A DNA stretch of 64,000 nt from Vibrio echinoideorum (GTDB taxonomy: Bacteria; Pseudomonadota; Gammaproteobacteria; Enterobacterales; Vibrionaceae). Shown in pieces: positions 26,026 through 34,422 of the stretch (positions are counted from its first letter, which is position 1; every line of letters starts with the position of its first letter). The stretch covers positions 1,488,001-1,552,000 of the forward strand of contig NZ_AP025483.1 of NCBI RefSeq assembly GCF_024347455.1, read 5' to 3'. The notes beneath the pieces are model-generated. The model had not been told where the DNA came from and searched no databases. It saw nothing but the letters and a program-made list of their open reading frames with translations. Made by a program: the position numbers and the translations under genes.

Positions 26026-26433
26026 TTATATGCACCGAAGGACGCTTTCTGAAGGAGTTTGTCTTTGAAAGACGTAATCATTCGGTGCATATATTGCTCC
26101 TCTCATTTTAGTCTTAAATGAAACCTCAACCTGCTTGGTTCTACGACTGATGCTGGTGTAATGTGGACAACTTAATGGAACATTGGCAAGTCTAAATATC
26201 GAGTCGATAAATCCTTGAAGCGCTCTCAGTGGCATAGAAAAAACTCGCTTCACCATGAGCGCAGTCGTGATAGCTAAATCACTGAACCGACGTGGCCTCC
26301 CGTGCTTATTATGTTTGCTTTGCGCCCACCCGCTTATCGCTTCTTCACTAATCCAAACGGTCAGAGATCCGCGATTAATGAGTGATGGGTTGTATTGCTT
26401 CCAGTTGGTCGTTTTGTTACGAGGTTTAGGCAT
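26026..26433 (-). pseudogene. Truncated IS5-family transposase
   Basis: The frame starts MPKPRNKTTNWKQYNPSLINRGSLTVWISEEAISGW and continues GRPRRFSDLAITTALMVKRVFSMPLRALQGFIDSIF and SISRRTKQVEVSFKTKMRGAI, the usual N-terminal third of IS5/IS903-type transposases (normally about 300 residues). After that the sequence is unrelated (26093 downward) and the DDE catalytic residues are lost. Neither IS terminal repeat is recognisable; at the other end a NUDIX gene fragment abuts the start codon within 10 bp. It cannot be active. Confidence 0.85.
26027..26093. repeat. 67-bp inverted-repeat element at the IS junction
   Basis: The 13-bp ends TATATGCACCGAA (26027-26039) and TTCGGTGCATATA (26081-26093) are perfect inverted repeats, with further partial pairing inside (CGCTTTC with GAAAGACG). 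It lies exactly where the transposase sequence stops resembling its family. It may be a small non-autonomous element or a recombination scar. Confidence 0.6.
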
Positions 26434-26440
26434 GGTCAAG

Positions 26441-26770
26441 GTATGGTTTTTGAATTCCCTAGAGGTTCAGTTGATTCCGGTAGCCAAGCCGCAGTTAGAG
26501 AATTGTGGGAAGAAACGGATCTTGAAGATTTACAACTGCTCGCCACTCATCAAGCTCTGAATAACGTCGGTGGTGAGATTCATAATGTAGTTTTGAATGC
26601 GGATCAGAATGATGAGCCTAAAATGGTCGAAGTAGAAAGACAGCAAACTTTCTATTGGCTAGCCCTAAGTTATTTCTCTTGATGATTTTTATCGCGCAGA
26701 TATCGAGTTTATAGAGCACCATTTGAGCCGGTTTGCTTCTCAAATACGCCAGTCACATCACCACCATCTT
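26441..26770 (+). pseudogene. NUDIX hydrolase fragment, 5'-truncated and frameshifted
   Basis: From 26441 the plus strand reads MVFEFPRGSVDSGSQAAVRE then LWEETDLEDLQLL, a NUDIX box in which the first Glu is replaced by Ser. It goes on to VERQQTFYWLALS and a stop at 26680. A second frame continues DDFYRADIEFIEHHLSRFASQ, which looks like the natural C-terminus, so a frameshift lies near 26670. The N-terminus was lost at the IS junction. NUDIX enzymes hydrolyse nucleoside diphosphate-linked compounds; this copy is dead. Confidence 0.65.
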
Positions 26771-27090
26771 TATTCATCGTTAGTTTCACGGAGGAAACAT
26801 GACAAGCGACCTTTGTCTAACGTGAGCGATTCGCAGTTTGTACTTGTTCTATTGAGTAAAAATAAGTCTGGTGGACAGATGTGAATATCTAACAGGGACT
26901 TACCACATTAACGCCGATATATATGTTTTGAAGTGAGGCTGGATTCATAATAGGCTAACTCGTCGTGCTTGCGTAATACGGGCTCACGTCTCAGTCGATT
27001 TTTGTGTGTACGATGAAACAGTTGATGTGGATGTGTCTCTCACTAACTAACGTAACGTTAGCACTAAGAGCCATACTACAAGGAGGTTTT
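26771..27090 (+). other. Intergenic region with a duplicated gene-start segment
   Basis: Bases 26779-26811 repeat 21412-21444 (33 bp, 2 mismatches), including the GGAGG site and first codons of the gene at 21432, but the frame after it is not homologous and soon stops. A piece TAACGTGAGCGATTCGCAGTTTG (near 26818) is faintly attC-like. The rest holds the presumed promoter of the LysE gene and its AAGGAGG site at 27080-27086. Confidence 0.5.
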
Positions 27091-27717
27091 ATGTTTCCAT
27101 TAGATATATTTGTTACTTACACGCTGGCTTGTTTACTGCTAGTTATCTCGCCGGGGCCGGATAATTTGCTTGCTATAGGTCGAGGTTTAAGCCAAGGCCG
27201 ATTAGCAGCAATAATGTCAGGTATGTCTTCTGGGGTGGGTATTCTATTTCATGTCGTTGCCGCGACCTTTGGGCTTACCCTTCTCATTCAAACTTCTGAA
27301 GTAGCGTTTTACGTTGTCAAACTCGTTGGCGCTGCTTACCTAATTTGGTTGGGTGTGAAAGTACTTCGTACGAGAAATTTGTTCACATTAGAACCAGCGA
27401 AAAAACAGCCTCTAAAAGTCATATTTTCTACGGGTTTTCTATCTGCCGCGCTTAATCCAAAGCCAGGTATGTTTGTTCTTGCTTTTGTACCTCAATTTGT
27501 AAACCCAAACTTAGGGTCAGTGACAACTCAAATGATCGGTTATGGCGTTTGGTTTGCTTTATTAACGGCAGTTGGCTTTAGCTTAATGGGTGTTTTCTCG
27601 TCTCAATTGTCAGAGTGGTTCAGGAACAAGCCTAAGTTAGTGTCAGGGTTGAATATTGGTGCAGGTATTACATTCGTATCTTCTGGGTTAGCTGTTGCGT
27701 TTATGAAGCAGCGATAA
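27091..27717 (+). CDS. LysE/RhtB-family amino-acid exporter
   Basis: The 208-residue inner-membrane protein has six hydrophobic segments and the family signature near the N-terminus (LLVISPGPDNLLAIGRGLSQG), plus VKLVGAAYLIWLGVKVLR and AALNPKPGMFVLAFVPQFVNP. ATG 27091 has a perfect AAGGAGG site 4-10 bases upstream; an earlier in-frame ATG at 27004 would add 29 residues that do not fit the family. Members export Lys, Thr, homoserine or other amino acids; the substrate cannot be told. It is a single gene in the cassette-like region. Confidence 0.88.
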   Translation: MFPLDIFVTYTLACLLLVISPGPDNLLAIGRGLSQGRLAAIMSGMSSGVGILFHVVAATFGLTLLIQTSEVAFYVVKLVGAAYLIWLGVKVLRTRNLFTLEPAKKQPLKVIFSTGFLSAALNPKPGMFVLAFVPQFVNPNLGSVTTQMIGYGVWFALLTAVGFSLMGVFSSQLSEWFRNKPKLVSGLNIGAGITFVSSGLAVAFMKQR

Positions 27718-27742
27718 TCTGTGCGCTAGGCATTGATTTGGT

Positions 27743-27780
27743 AAGATTCACAACGTTTGGCATTTTTACTTTGGGTGCCA
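27743..27780 (+). other. Degenerate attC-like arm
   Basis: GATTCACAACGTTTGGCATTT and the bases after it (27745-27772) match 22 of 28 positions of the attC arm at 20243-20270. The opposite arm and core sites are not recognisable. Read as a decayed recombination site after the LysE gene. Confidence 0.4.
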
Positions 27781-27863
27781 ATCGTTTTAGTTGATAGTCG
27801 TAATCACAATTCAACAGAGCGCTCGGCTGCAATGTGATTTAAACAAAACAGATAGGATATTTT

Positions 27864-28325
27864 ATGGACAATGAGCAATTAGAGTATGCAGGCTTTTGGG
27901 TGCGATTAGGAGCTGCGTTGCTTGATACCTTCCTGTTCTTGCTGGTGACTATGCCTTTATTGTATTGGGTATATGGTGACTACTATTTTGATTCAGATGA
28001 GTTCATCTTAGGCGGCTGGGATATGTTGTTAAATTGGGTGTTCCCTTTTATCGCAACGGTTATATTCTGGGTTTATCGATCGGGCACTCCAGGCAAAATT
28101 GCTTTGAAGCTTCAAGTTGTGAATGCGGAGACCGGAGAGGCGCTTTCTACGGGCAAATCAATTTTAAGGTACCTTGCGTATTACGTAAGTATTCTTCCAC
28201 TGTGTTTTGGCTTTGTTTGGATTGCGCTTAGCGGAAAGAAACAAGGTTGGCATGATTTAATTGCCAATACAGTCGTTGTTAGGCCTACAAATAAGGGTAT
28301 TGAACCCGTAAAGTTTGGAAAGTGA
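27864..28325 (+). CDS. RDD-family membrane protein
   Basis: The 153-residue protein has the family opening GFWVRLGAALLDTFLFLL, where the Arg and Asp of the RDD motif lie in the first helix, then TPGKIALKLQVVN and GWHDLIANTVVV at the end. Three to four transmembrane helices are visible. Function of the family is poorly known; some act in ion or compatible-solute transport. A GATAGGATAT ribosome-binding region precedes the ATG. Single gene. Confidence 0.85.
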   Translation: MDNEQLEYAGFWVRLGAALLDTFLFLLVTMPLLYWVYGDYYFDSDEFILGGWDMLLNWVFPFIATVIFWVYRSGTPGKIALKLQVVNAETGEALSTGKSILRYLAYYVSILPLCFGFVWIALSGKKQGWHDLIANTVVVRPTNKGIEPVKFGK

Positions 28326-28677
28326 GCTTAAGAATAATTCCAACTGACAGATAACGCGTGAATCGTTATCTGTCACTTCAGGTAATACGTTAAGAGTGAT
28401 TTAACACGCGGTATTCTTAACTCATATCTTAAGTGTTTCCATAAGGTCAGTAGCCAGTAACGGCAGTGAATTTGAGTGTGTCTTAGTAGCCTTGAACACT
28501 ATTTAACGCACCTGCATAGACGCTCAAAATTATCTACATCCGCTAAATTTATGTTAATGGGGTTTTTGGACAGTCGCTCTGTATTCTGTCTATTCCTCTA
28601 CGATTCGCTTACGTCGTAACCTTGATGGCTTTACGCGACCGCGGTGATTTATTCGTTAGGAAATTGAAGGTAGAACA
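28326..28677 (+). other. Intergenic region with hairpin and attC-like remnant
   Basis: A perfect 12-bp hairpin (TGACAGATAACG, 28345-28356, with 28364-28375) follows the RDD gene. TAAGAGTGATTTAACACGCGG at 28391-28411 resembles the left arm of the attC at 20221. No complete site can be drawn. The rest to 28677 shows no gene. Confidence 0.45.
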
Positions 28678-29058
28678 ATGATTTCATGGATAATTATGGT
28701 GTTTGCAACTATCGGAGCAATGGTCGTTAGTGTAATCAGTGGCTTCCTCTTTTTTGACGAGTTTATTGGTTTATGGCCTGAGCCAGTTGTTGGCTTTATT
28801 ACAGCATTCCTCGTTGTTTCTACTGCCTATGTCACTGCACCTAAATATCCAGTGATAATATCCGGAGTTGTATTGCTTCTCGGTTCTTTTGTATCTTGGA
28901 AATACCTTTCCACTGCTTCATATCCTGAATGGCATGAATTGGCCTATCAACAGACTTATATACCATTATTTACAACACTTTTAGGTGGTGTCATAGGGGA
29001 GTTGGTTATTATTTATTACGGTCAATTGATTTTGGATAATTGCCTGACAAAACGATGA
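28678..29058 (+). CDS. Small membrane protein of unknown function
   Basis: The 126-residue product is almost entirely hydrophobic, with four transmembrane segments (about 3-24, 34-55, 58-78 and 92-116) and a short charged C-terminus (NCLTKR). The ribosome binding site GAAGG lies about 8 bases before the ATG. I do not recognise a family. It is followed 30 bp later by an attC-like core site. Confidence 0.6.
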   Translation: MISWIIMVFATIGAMVVSVISGFLFFDEFIGLWPEPVVGFITAFLVVSTAYVTAPKYPVIISGVVLLLGSFVSWKYLSTASYPEWHELAYQQTYIPLFTTLLGGVIGELVIIYYGQLILDNCLTKR

Positions 29059-29087
29059 AATACAAAGTTGTAACCAAGTGATTTGTA

Positions 29088-29112
29088 GCCTAACAAGCCA
29101 CTAAAGCAGACA
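29088..29112 (+). other. Orphan attC left-core-like site
   Basis: GCCTAACAAGCCACTAAAGC begins with GCCTAAC, an exact match to the RYYYAAC core, followed by the AAGCC seen in many attC sites. It lies just after the gene at 28678, but no right arm or GTTRRRY core follows before the next gene at 29141. Confidence 0.35.
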
Positions 29113-29140
29113 AGTAATACCTTCAACTATGGACTAGATA

Positions 29141-29614
29141 ATGATCGTAAGGACTGCGACAAAGGAAGACTCTGGCAAGTTACTAGAGCTTATTGAGCAA
29201 AAAGCTGAGTTTGATCGAAGTATGAAAGGCTTCAGCGGTGAGGTCTCTACAAATGTAGAAAAAATTGAACGCACGTTATTTGGTGATCATCCATTTGCTC
29301 ATGCTTTGATATTGGAACTGAACCATGAAATTCTTGGCTTTGCTCTATTTCATTATCGATATTCGTCTTTTCGTGGTGAGCCATCAATCTGGCTTGATGA
29401 TCTCTTGGTTTTGGGAGGGCAAAGGTCGAAGGGTTATGGTCGTGAACTTATGAAAGCGTTAAGGTCACAAGCTGAAACATCGTTGGTTTCGCACATTTCA
29501 TGGACTGCGAGCCCAAACAATAAGAAAGCCCATGAATTCTACAAAATGTTAGGTGCTGAGGTCGAGCGAATGGATGGTCAGAGACCGTATTATTATTGGG
29601 CCATGTGCGGCTAA
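29141..29614 (+). CDS. GNAT-family N-acetyltransferase
   Basis: The 157-residue protein has a typical GNAT fold: IVRTATKEDSGKLLELIEQ at the start, ILGFALFHYRYSSFRGEPSIWLDDLLV, the acetyl-CoA loop GGQRSKGYGRELM and a C-terminal NNKKAHEFYKMLGAEVE. It resembles diamine acetyltransferase-like members. Acceptor unknown. Single gene, cassette-like context. Confidence 0.87.
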   Translation: MIVRTATKEDSGKLLELIEQKAEFDRSMKGFSGEVSTNVEKIERTLFGDHPFAHALILELNHEILGFALFHYRYSSFRGEPSIWLDDLLVLGGQRSKGYGRELMKALRSQAETSLVSHISWTASPNNKKAHEFYKMLGAEVERMDGQRPYYYWAMCG

Positions 29615-29734
29615 CCATAATTTTAGATTAGGTGCTGTTCGGGAATGTTGATGTTACGAGACTCCCACTTGGTCGATAGGAGTATTTGTTATCTAAATAA
29701 GACGCTACAAACATTCCCTCTCCTAGGAGTTAAA

Positions 29735-30265
29735 ATGGAAAGTGAAAGACTCAAATTGGTGCCTCCATCATTAAAATTTACCGATGCTATGTATGTCGTT
29801 ATTGAGGAATGTAAGCCGGAGTTTTCCCAGTTTTTACCTTGGGTCTCAAACTCTTTAACTACAAAAACTCTTGAAGATAATATCAAAGAAGCTGCCATTA
29901 ACTTCTCCAATTTTACCGGGGAGTTTTGGTTTAATATCATCGAAAAGAAAACGGGTTCGTTTATAGGCGTTGTAGGTTTTATCATTAGAGATGAATCTGT
30001 GCCGTATTTTGAAATTGGTTATTGGTTACAAACATCAAAAACAGGCTTTGGCTACATAACTGAAGCCATTCGTTTAGTTGAACAATATGCATTTGATGAT
30101 AAAGGTGCTCTACGAGTCGAGATTAAAATGGCAGGATCAAATCTTAAAAGTCAGGCTGTTGCAAAGCGGTGCGGTTATTATCTTGAAGCACAGTTAGCTA
30201 ATACTAGGCGTTTGCCATCAGGGGAACTCGATAGCACGTTTATCTATGTAAAAACATGCTTATAG
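29735..30265 (+). CDS. RimJ/RimL-type GNAT acetyltransferase
   Basis: The 176-residue protein starts at ATG 29735 after a TAGGAG site; an upstream in-frame ATG at 29645 adds 30 unlikely residues. The opening ESERLKLVPPSLKFTDAMY, then FWFNIIEKKTGSFIGVVGFI, FEIGYWLQTSKTGFGYITEAI and SQAVAKRCGYYLEA follow the RimJ/RimL pattern. The family acetylates N-terminal alanine of ribosomal proteins or small molecules such as toxins and antibiotics; here the acceptor is unknown. The acetyl-CoA loop (SKTGFG) is a mild variant of QxxGxG. Confidence 0.87.
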   Translation: MESERLKLVPPSLKFTDAMYVVIEECKPEFSQFLPWVSNSLTTKTLEDNIKEAAINFSNFTGEFWFNIIEKKTGSFIGVVGFIIRDESVPYFEIGYWLQTSKTGFGYITEAIRLVEQYAFDDKGALRVEIKMAGSNLKSQAVAKRCGYYLEAQLANTRRLPSGELDSTFIYVKTCL

Positions 30266-30509
30266 CAAACGGTTCAAGCCGACAGTCAGCGGATGATATT
30301 TTCTGTTTCAACTTAGTTTAGTGTAATCGGTGCGTAGTTGTGAGTTCAAGTTTGTGCTGATTTATATGGATTCTCTATTATCAAATATCCATAAAAGTTA
30401 TGCTGATGGTTCTATGACTGCGGTACCTTAGATTTAGGTTAATTCTCAACTTCTAGCGAATTATGTATTGCTCTATAATGGTCGCGTATTACATGAGAAG
30501 AAGATATTG

Positions 30510-30863
30510 ATGAACAATAATAGAGAAGTAATTGCATACCTCCGCGAGAGTATTCCGGTGTTTGAATGCGTTAAGGGCTGTCATGATTGTTGTGGGCCCG
30601 TAACGACTTCTTCTGAAGAAATGTCGCGGTTACCAGTGAAGACTGACGCTGAGCATGAAGCTGCCCTAAATGAATATAATTGTGTGCATTTAGGGCCTAA
30701 TGGGTGCGAAGTGTATGAAGAAAGGCCACTAATCTGCCGATTGTTTGGCACAACACCTCGTATGGCATGTCCAAATGGGTGTCGTCCAACAGAGATGGTC
30801 GATTTAAAAATTGAACGTCAGGTGCATTACTTCATCAGGAACACTCGCCAAGTTTTAGTGTAG
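30510..30863 (+). CDS. YkgJ-family cysteine-cluster protein
   Basis: The 118-residue soluble protein has the Cys-rich pattern of the YkgJ/UPF0153 zinc- or iron-binding family: FECVKGCHDCCGPV, then NCVHLGPNGCEVYEERPLICRLFG and MACPNGC. ATG 30510 follows AGAAGAAG; an upstream in-frame ATG at 30468 is possible. Eight or more cysteines suggest a metal cluster; the function is unknown. Confidence 0.82.
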   Translation: MNNNREVIAYLRESIPVFECVKGCHDCCGPVTTSSEEMSRLPVKTDAEHEAALNEYNCVHLGPNGCEVYEERPLICRLFGTTPRMACPNGCRPTEMVDLKIERQVHYFIRNTRQVLV

Positions 30864-31063
30864 TTGGCTCAATAGCCAACAGATCGAACTACAATCACAT
30901 AAGCATTAAAGATAGCCCACCTATAGTATTTTCAGTTTCGTACTTGTTAGGCAATGAAGAAGTTGCGACTAACTTATGTGACTTTTTGATCGCAGCGGCC
31001 AGTGAAACAGGTTCTGTCTCGGATAAAACAGTGCAATATTGTCGCAATGCGTTAAATGGTTAG
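30864..31063 (+). pseudogene. Possible gene remnant after ykgJ-like gene
   Basis: One frame stays open from inside the previous gene to a TAG at 31061-31063 and reads protein-like text such as VSYLLGNEEVATNLCDFLIA and DKTVQYCRNALNG. No ATG or ribosome binding site starts it. It may be the tail of a lost gene. I do not recognise it. Confidence 0.3.
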
Positions 31064-31117
31064 AAGTCCAATTTAACCAATGGGTAACACAGTATATGAA
31101 AGGGAAGGAGACTCAGG

Positions 31118-31525
31118 ATGAGTACAGGTTTTAAAGGTTCGTGTTTGTGTGGAAGTGTTCGCTTTTCGGTTAATGGATTCAGCGAAAAGGCAGCAAACTG
31201 TCATTGTTCAATGTGCCGAAAATTTCACGGCGCAGCTTTTGGTACGTCAGTTGGTGTTCAAGGCTTGAGCTGGCTTTCCGGCATTGATTTACTCAAAGAG
31301 TTTGCGGCATCAAACGGCACAACACGAACATTCTGTTCCAACTGTGGTTCAAGTTTAGGTTTCAGAGTACAAGGGGAACCTTTAGAAAACATCGAACTAG
31401 CGATATCGACATTCGACGTGGATATTCCAGTTAAAATCGATGCTCAGATTTACACCAACTACAAAGCGAACTGGTGTGAATTACAGCCAGACTTACCTAC
31501 GTATTCAGAAGGGCGAACAAGTTAA
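31118..31525 (+). CDS. GFA (glutathione-dependent formaldehyde-activating enzyme)-like protein
   Basis: The 135-residue protein has the zinc-binding cysteines of the GFA/CENP-V fold: GSCLCGSVRF, ANCHCSMCRKFHGAAFG and TRTFCSNCGSSLGF. A GGAAGGAG site precedes the ATG. The family name comes from one Paracoccus enzyme; most members have unknown substrates. Single gene in the cassette-like region. Confidence 0.87.
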   Translation: MSTGFKGSCLCGSVRFSVNGFSEKAANCHCSMCRKFHGAAFGTSVGVQGLSWLSGIDLLKEFAASNGTTRTFCSNCGSSLGFRVQGEPLENIELAISTFDVDIPVKIDAQIYTNYKANWCELQPDLPTYSEGRTS

Positions 31526-31710
31526 TCGATCTTCGATTCTTTGAATCGCAAATATTGAATGCACAGTGATTATGGTTAACGTGCTTGGTGTTGCCCAATT
31601 CTTAACGCACGTTGACTTCTCTCCCCAAATTTATTGAGGCAGATCGAAAAGATCGGGTTTTCATACAACCCTATATTGGCATCTATCCATACTGAATCCA
31701 GGAGGAAAGT

Positions 31711-32136
31711 ATGAGATGGTTAATAATTAAAAATGCGTTCATTACGCTTACTATAGGATTTGGAATTGTATGGCTAATTTCTCGAGGAGACTATCTAGCC
31801 ACAGCGTCAGTTTACCCGATCGACTTTGTGTTCTTATGGTTGGGCGTTGTTTTAGCTGGCTTCGCATCGATTTATACAATAGATGACCTTCAACGAGGTT
31901 CATGGCATAAGTCTGCTGTGATTTATGCATTTTATTATTATGGTGCATTCGGTCTTTTTGCAGACGGCCACGTTGCGGATTGGGCTCATAGCACTGGTTA
32001 CATTGAGAAGTTGTTTATGTCTGGCTTTATAATTTTCGTCTCGTTATTTTCAATAGTCGTGCCGTTAATCGTGTTCACGATCTCTGTTATACAGGCACAT
32101 CTTCTTTCTATCGCAGTTGAAAATAGGCAGCTGTAA
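31711..32136 (+). CDS. Membrane protein of unknown function
   Basis: The 141-residue product has about four transmembrane segments (6-23, 38-58, 68-88 and 104-128) and begins MRWLIIKNAFITLTIGFGIV. It has a strong AGGAGG ribosome binding site. The family is not recognised. A spacer of about 185 bp precedes it with no visible gene. Confidence 0.6.
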   Translation: MRWLIIKNAFITLTIGFGIVWLISRGDYLATASVYPIDFVFLWLGVVLAGFASIYTIDDLQRGSWHKSAVIYAFYYYGAFGLFADGHVADWAHSTGYIEKLFMSGFIIFVSLFSIVVPLIVFTISVIQAHLLSIAVENRQL

Positions 32137-32242
32137 ACAAGTCAATTATCTACATGTTCGAGTTTTTAAACAGGTGTGTTAATTAGTTAAATAAGATGCG
32201 AAGGTAGGCCAAAATATTCATCATTTTGTACATGGAGGTACA

Positions 32243-32824
32243 ATGAACATCGGTATATATATTTATAATCAAGCAGAAGTTCTCGATTTCTCTGGCCCAT
32301 TTGAAGTTTTTAGTACGGCAAAGCGCTTAGGTGCTGAAGATCTAAATGTATTCATGGTTTCTGAGCACGCCGAGCCAGTTGTCGCCCGTGGTGGGTTTAA
32401 GGTTCTGACTGACTACTCGTTACAAAATCATCCAGAGATAGATTTGTTAATGGTAGTTGGCGGTGTGCATACTGACGAGATGAACAAGTCGAATGTACTG
32501 GATTGGTTGGTATCCGTTGAGCCAAATGCTGAACAAATTGTGTCAGTTTGTACTGGCGTGTTTTTATTGGCTAAAGCGGGCTTACTTAAGGGGTTAACAG
32601 TTACTACCCATTGGGAAGATATTTCCGATTTGGCATTACAGTTCCCTGATTTAAATGTGGTTAGTGATAAACGATGGGTAACATCGGAGAAGTTCACAAC
32701 TTCAGGAGGCATTTCTTCAGGCATCGACATGAGTTTACATCTGATGTCTGAGCGCTATGGTTTAGAGTTTGCCACGGTAGTCGCTCGGCAAATGGAGTAC
32801 AACTGGCAAGAGTCTACATACTAA
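32243..32824 (+). CDS. DJ-1/PfpI-family protein
   Basis: The 193-residue protein has the class I glutamine-amidotransferase-like fold of the ThiJ/PfpI superfamily: GIYIYNQAEVLDFSGPFEVFS at the start and the nucleophile elbow SVCTGVFLLAKAGLL (Cys103), then TTHWEDIS and TSGGISSGIDMSLHL. The last two blocks match the AraC-regulator-associated or isonitrile-hydratase-like branch. No AraC DNA-binding domain is attached. Enzymatic role unknown. A GGAGG site precedes the start. Confidence 0.87.
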   Translation: MNIGIYIYNQAEVLDFSGPFEVFSTAKRLGAEDLNVFMVSEHAEPVVARGGFKVLTDYSLQNHPEIDLLMVVGGVHTDEMNKSNVLDWLVSVEPNAEQIVSVCTGVFLLAKAGLLKGLTVTTHWEDISDLALQFPDLNVVSDKRWVTSEKFTTSGGISSGIDMSLHLMSERYGLEFATVVARQMEYNWQESTY

Positions 32825-32906
32825 CCCTCCAAAGATGACTCTATGTGTGTTGTGTATTTTATGTGTTGGTTTGGGTGTTTAAAGCACAAATGAAAAAGGA
32901 CATTAC

Positions 32907-33413
32907 ATGGACATTAGAATAGGAACCTTGTCTGACGTTGAAGGAATTACTGATATATTCAACTTCTATATTGAACATACCAACGCGCGTTTTGAAGAAG
33001 AGAAATTTTCGTTGGAAAATCGCCAGCAGTGGTTCGCTCAGTTTTCAAACAACAGCAAACATCAACTTTATGTCGCGATAGAAAATGGTGCGTTATTAGG
33101 TTTCGTGTGTTCTCAGCAATACCGGGCTATATCGGCATTTGAAGATACCGCAGAGGTCACTATTTATCTTGCGGCAGAAGCTCAAGGTAAAGGTTTAGGC
33201 TCTAAGCTTTATTCTCACCTATTTGCATCGATTAGTGATTATGGTGTTCACCGCGTACTCTCAGGTGTTGCTTTACCTAATGAGGCTTCAATAGCATTTC
33301 ATAAACGTTTTGGATTTCGAGAAGTCGGAGTGTTCAATGAATATGCGAAGAAAAACGGTCAATACATCAGTTCAATGTGGTTAGAGAAGGCGTTAAACAA
33401 GGAATCAGATTGA
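32907..33413 (+). CDS. GNAT acetyltransferase, phosphinothricin-acetyltransferase-like
   Basis: The 168-residue protein matches the Pat/Bar branch of GNATs: DVEGITDIFNFYIEHTNARFEE at the start, AISAFEDTAEVTIYLAAEAQGKGLG with the acetyl-CoA loop, then HRVLSGVALPNEASIAFHKRFGFREVGVF. These acetylate phosphinothricin, methionine sulfone/sulfoximine or related compounds; the true substrate here is unknown. Single gene. Confidence 0.88.
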   Translation: MDIRIGTLSDVEGITDIFNFYIEHTNARFEEEKFSLENRQQWFAQFSNNSKHQLYVAIENGALLGFVCSQQYRAISAFEDTAEVTIYLAAEAQGKGLGSKLYSHLFASISDYGVHRVLSGVALPNEASIAFHKRFGFREVGVFNEYAKKNGQYISSMWLEKALNKESD

Positions 33414-33498
33414 TTAGGATGGTTCAAACACGATGCAATACTCTTGGTACTTTAATTACGTATTGCTCAATGTTTGATTTAGAAACAAGGGACACAAT

Positions 33499-33948
33499 AT
33501 GGAAGTAAGGTTGGTCAAAGGTTCCGATCCTAAGTTCGCTGAATCGATCACCAAAACGAATATGGCGAGTTACTATCAAACTCGTGGAATCGCTTGGGGT
33601 CATAGTCAGTTTTTACGTAGCTGGGATGAACTGGATAACTATGAAATTTATGTAGGGGATAGTCGTATTGGTGTTATCCGCTTCAGTTATACCAGTGATA
33701 CAACGTTTCTTAGGGACTTGCAGATATTAGCTGAATCTCAAGGCAGAGGCTTTGGTTCTAAATGTTTGGATTTAGTGATTGAACATGCGAACAATCAATC
33801 ATCGACTCAGTTAGTGTTACGAGTGTTCAGTGAGAATCCCGCCATTAAGTTATATCAATCAAAAGGTTTTACAAAGGTTTCTGAAGTGAAAGGGCTTGTT
33901 GAAATGGAGCTGCTTTTAGGATCATCATTGAGAGGGTGTCATGGATAA
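33499..33948 (+). CDS. GNAT-family acetyltransferase
   Basis: The 149-residue protein has VGDSRIGVIRFSYTSDTTFLRDLQILAESQGRGFGSK with the acetyl-CoA loop, then RVFSENPAIKLYQSKGF, typical of GNATs. Its 3' end overlaps the next gene by 8 bp, one of the few translationally coupled pairs in this region. Substrate unknown. Confidence 0.87.
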   Translation: MEVRLVKGSDPKFAESITKTNMASYYQTRGIAWGHSQFLRSWDELDNYEIYVGDSRIGVIRFSYTSDTTFLRDLQILAESQGRGFGSKCLDLVIEHANNQSSTQLVLRVFSENPAIKLYQSKGFTKVSEVKGLVEMELLLGSSLRGCHG

Positions 33949-34333
33949 CCGTATCCAATTAAATTTTGTTAAATATACACTGCTTGAGTTCGCACTCGCT
34001 GCATTCTTATTGTTGTCTGTTTATTGGCTATTTGATGGTAACCATCAATCACTGCCTACTATTGGGTTGATGCTCAGTTCTGTTGCGGTATTAAAAGTCG
34101 TGACGCTATGGTGGCAGTTTCGCAATAGCTCTTTTGAAATATCGAACAATCATGTCTGTTTCGATGGTCACGCTTGCGATATCAAGTTACAGGGAAATAT
34201 TCTTCCTTTTGATATCGGGTCAGTTATCAAGCTTTCATACACGAAAGGAGCGATGCAAAAACGCAATATCTACCTTCCTAAAGGTGCTATGAACCAAGAA
34301 GAATGGAAGCGTGTGTTAGCGTGTCGGACATAG
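33941..34333 (+). CDS. Small membrane protein coupled to the GNAT gene
   Basis: The 130-residue product has two adjacent transmembrane segments (about 12-29 and 36-58) and a cytoplasmic domain of about 70 residues (SSFEISNNHVCFDGHACDIKL) that looks like a small beta-sandwich of the bacterial-PH type. No family is firmly recognised. It overlaps the upstream acetyltransferase by 8 bp. Confidence 0.6.
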   Translation: MDNRIQLNFVKYTLLEFALAAFLLLSVYWLFDGNHQSLPTIGLMLSSVAVLKVVTLWWQFRNSSFEISNNHVCFDGHACDIKLQGNILPFDIGSVIKLSYTKGAMQKRNIYLPKGAMNQEEWKRVLACRT

Positions 34334-34422
34334 TTTTACGGCTTTAGTTTGTGTTGTGCGTCAGTTTGTATTTCGGATGCGGTTCGTGTGCTAGTATCGC
34401 CTTTTTTGCATCGAGCTAATCT

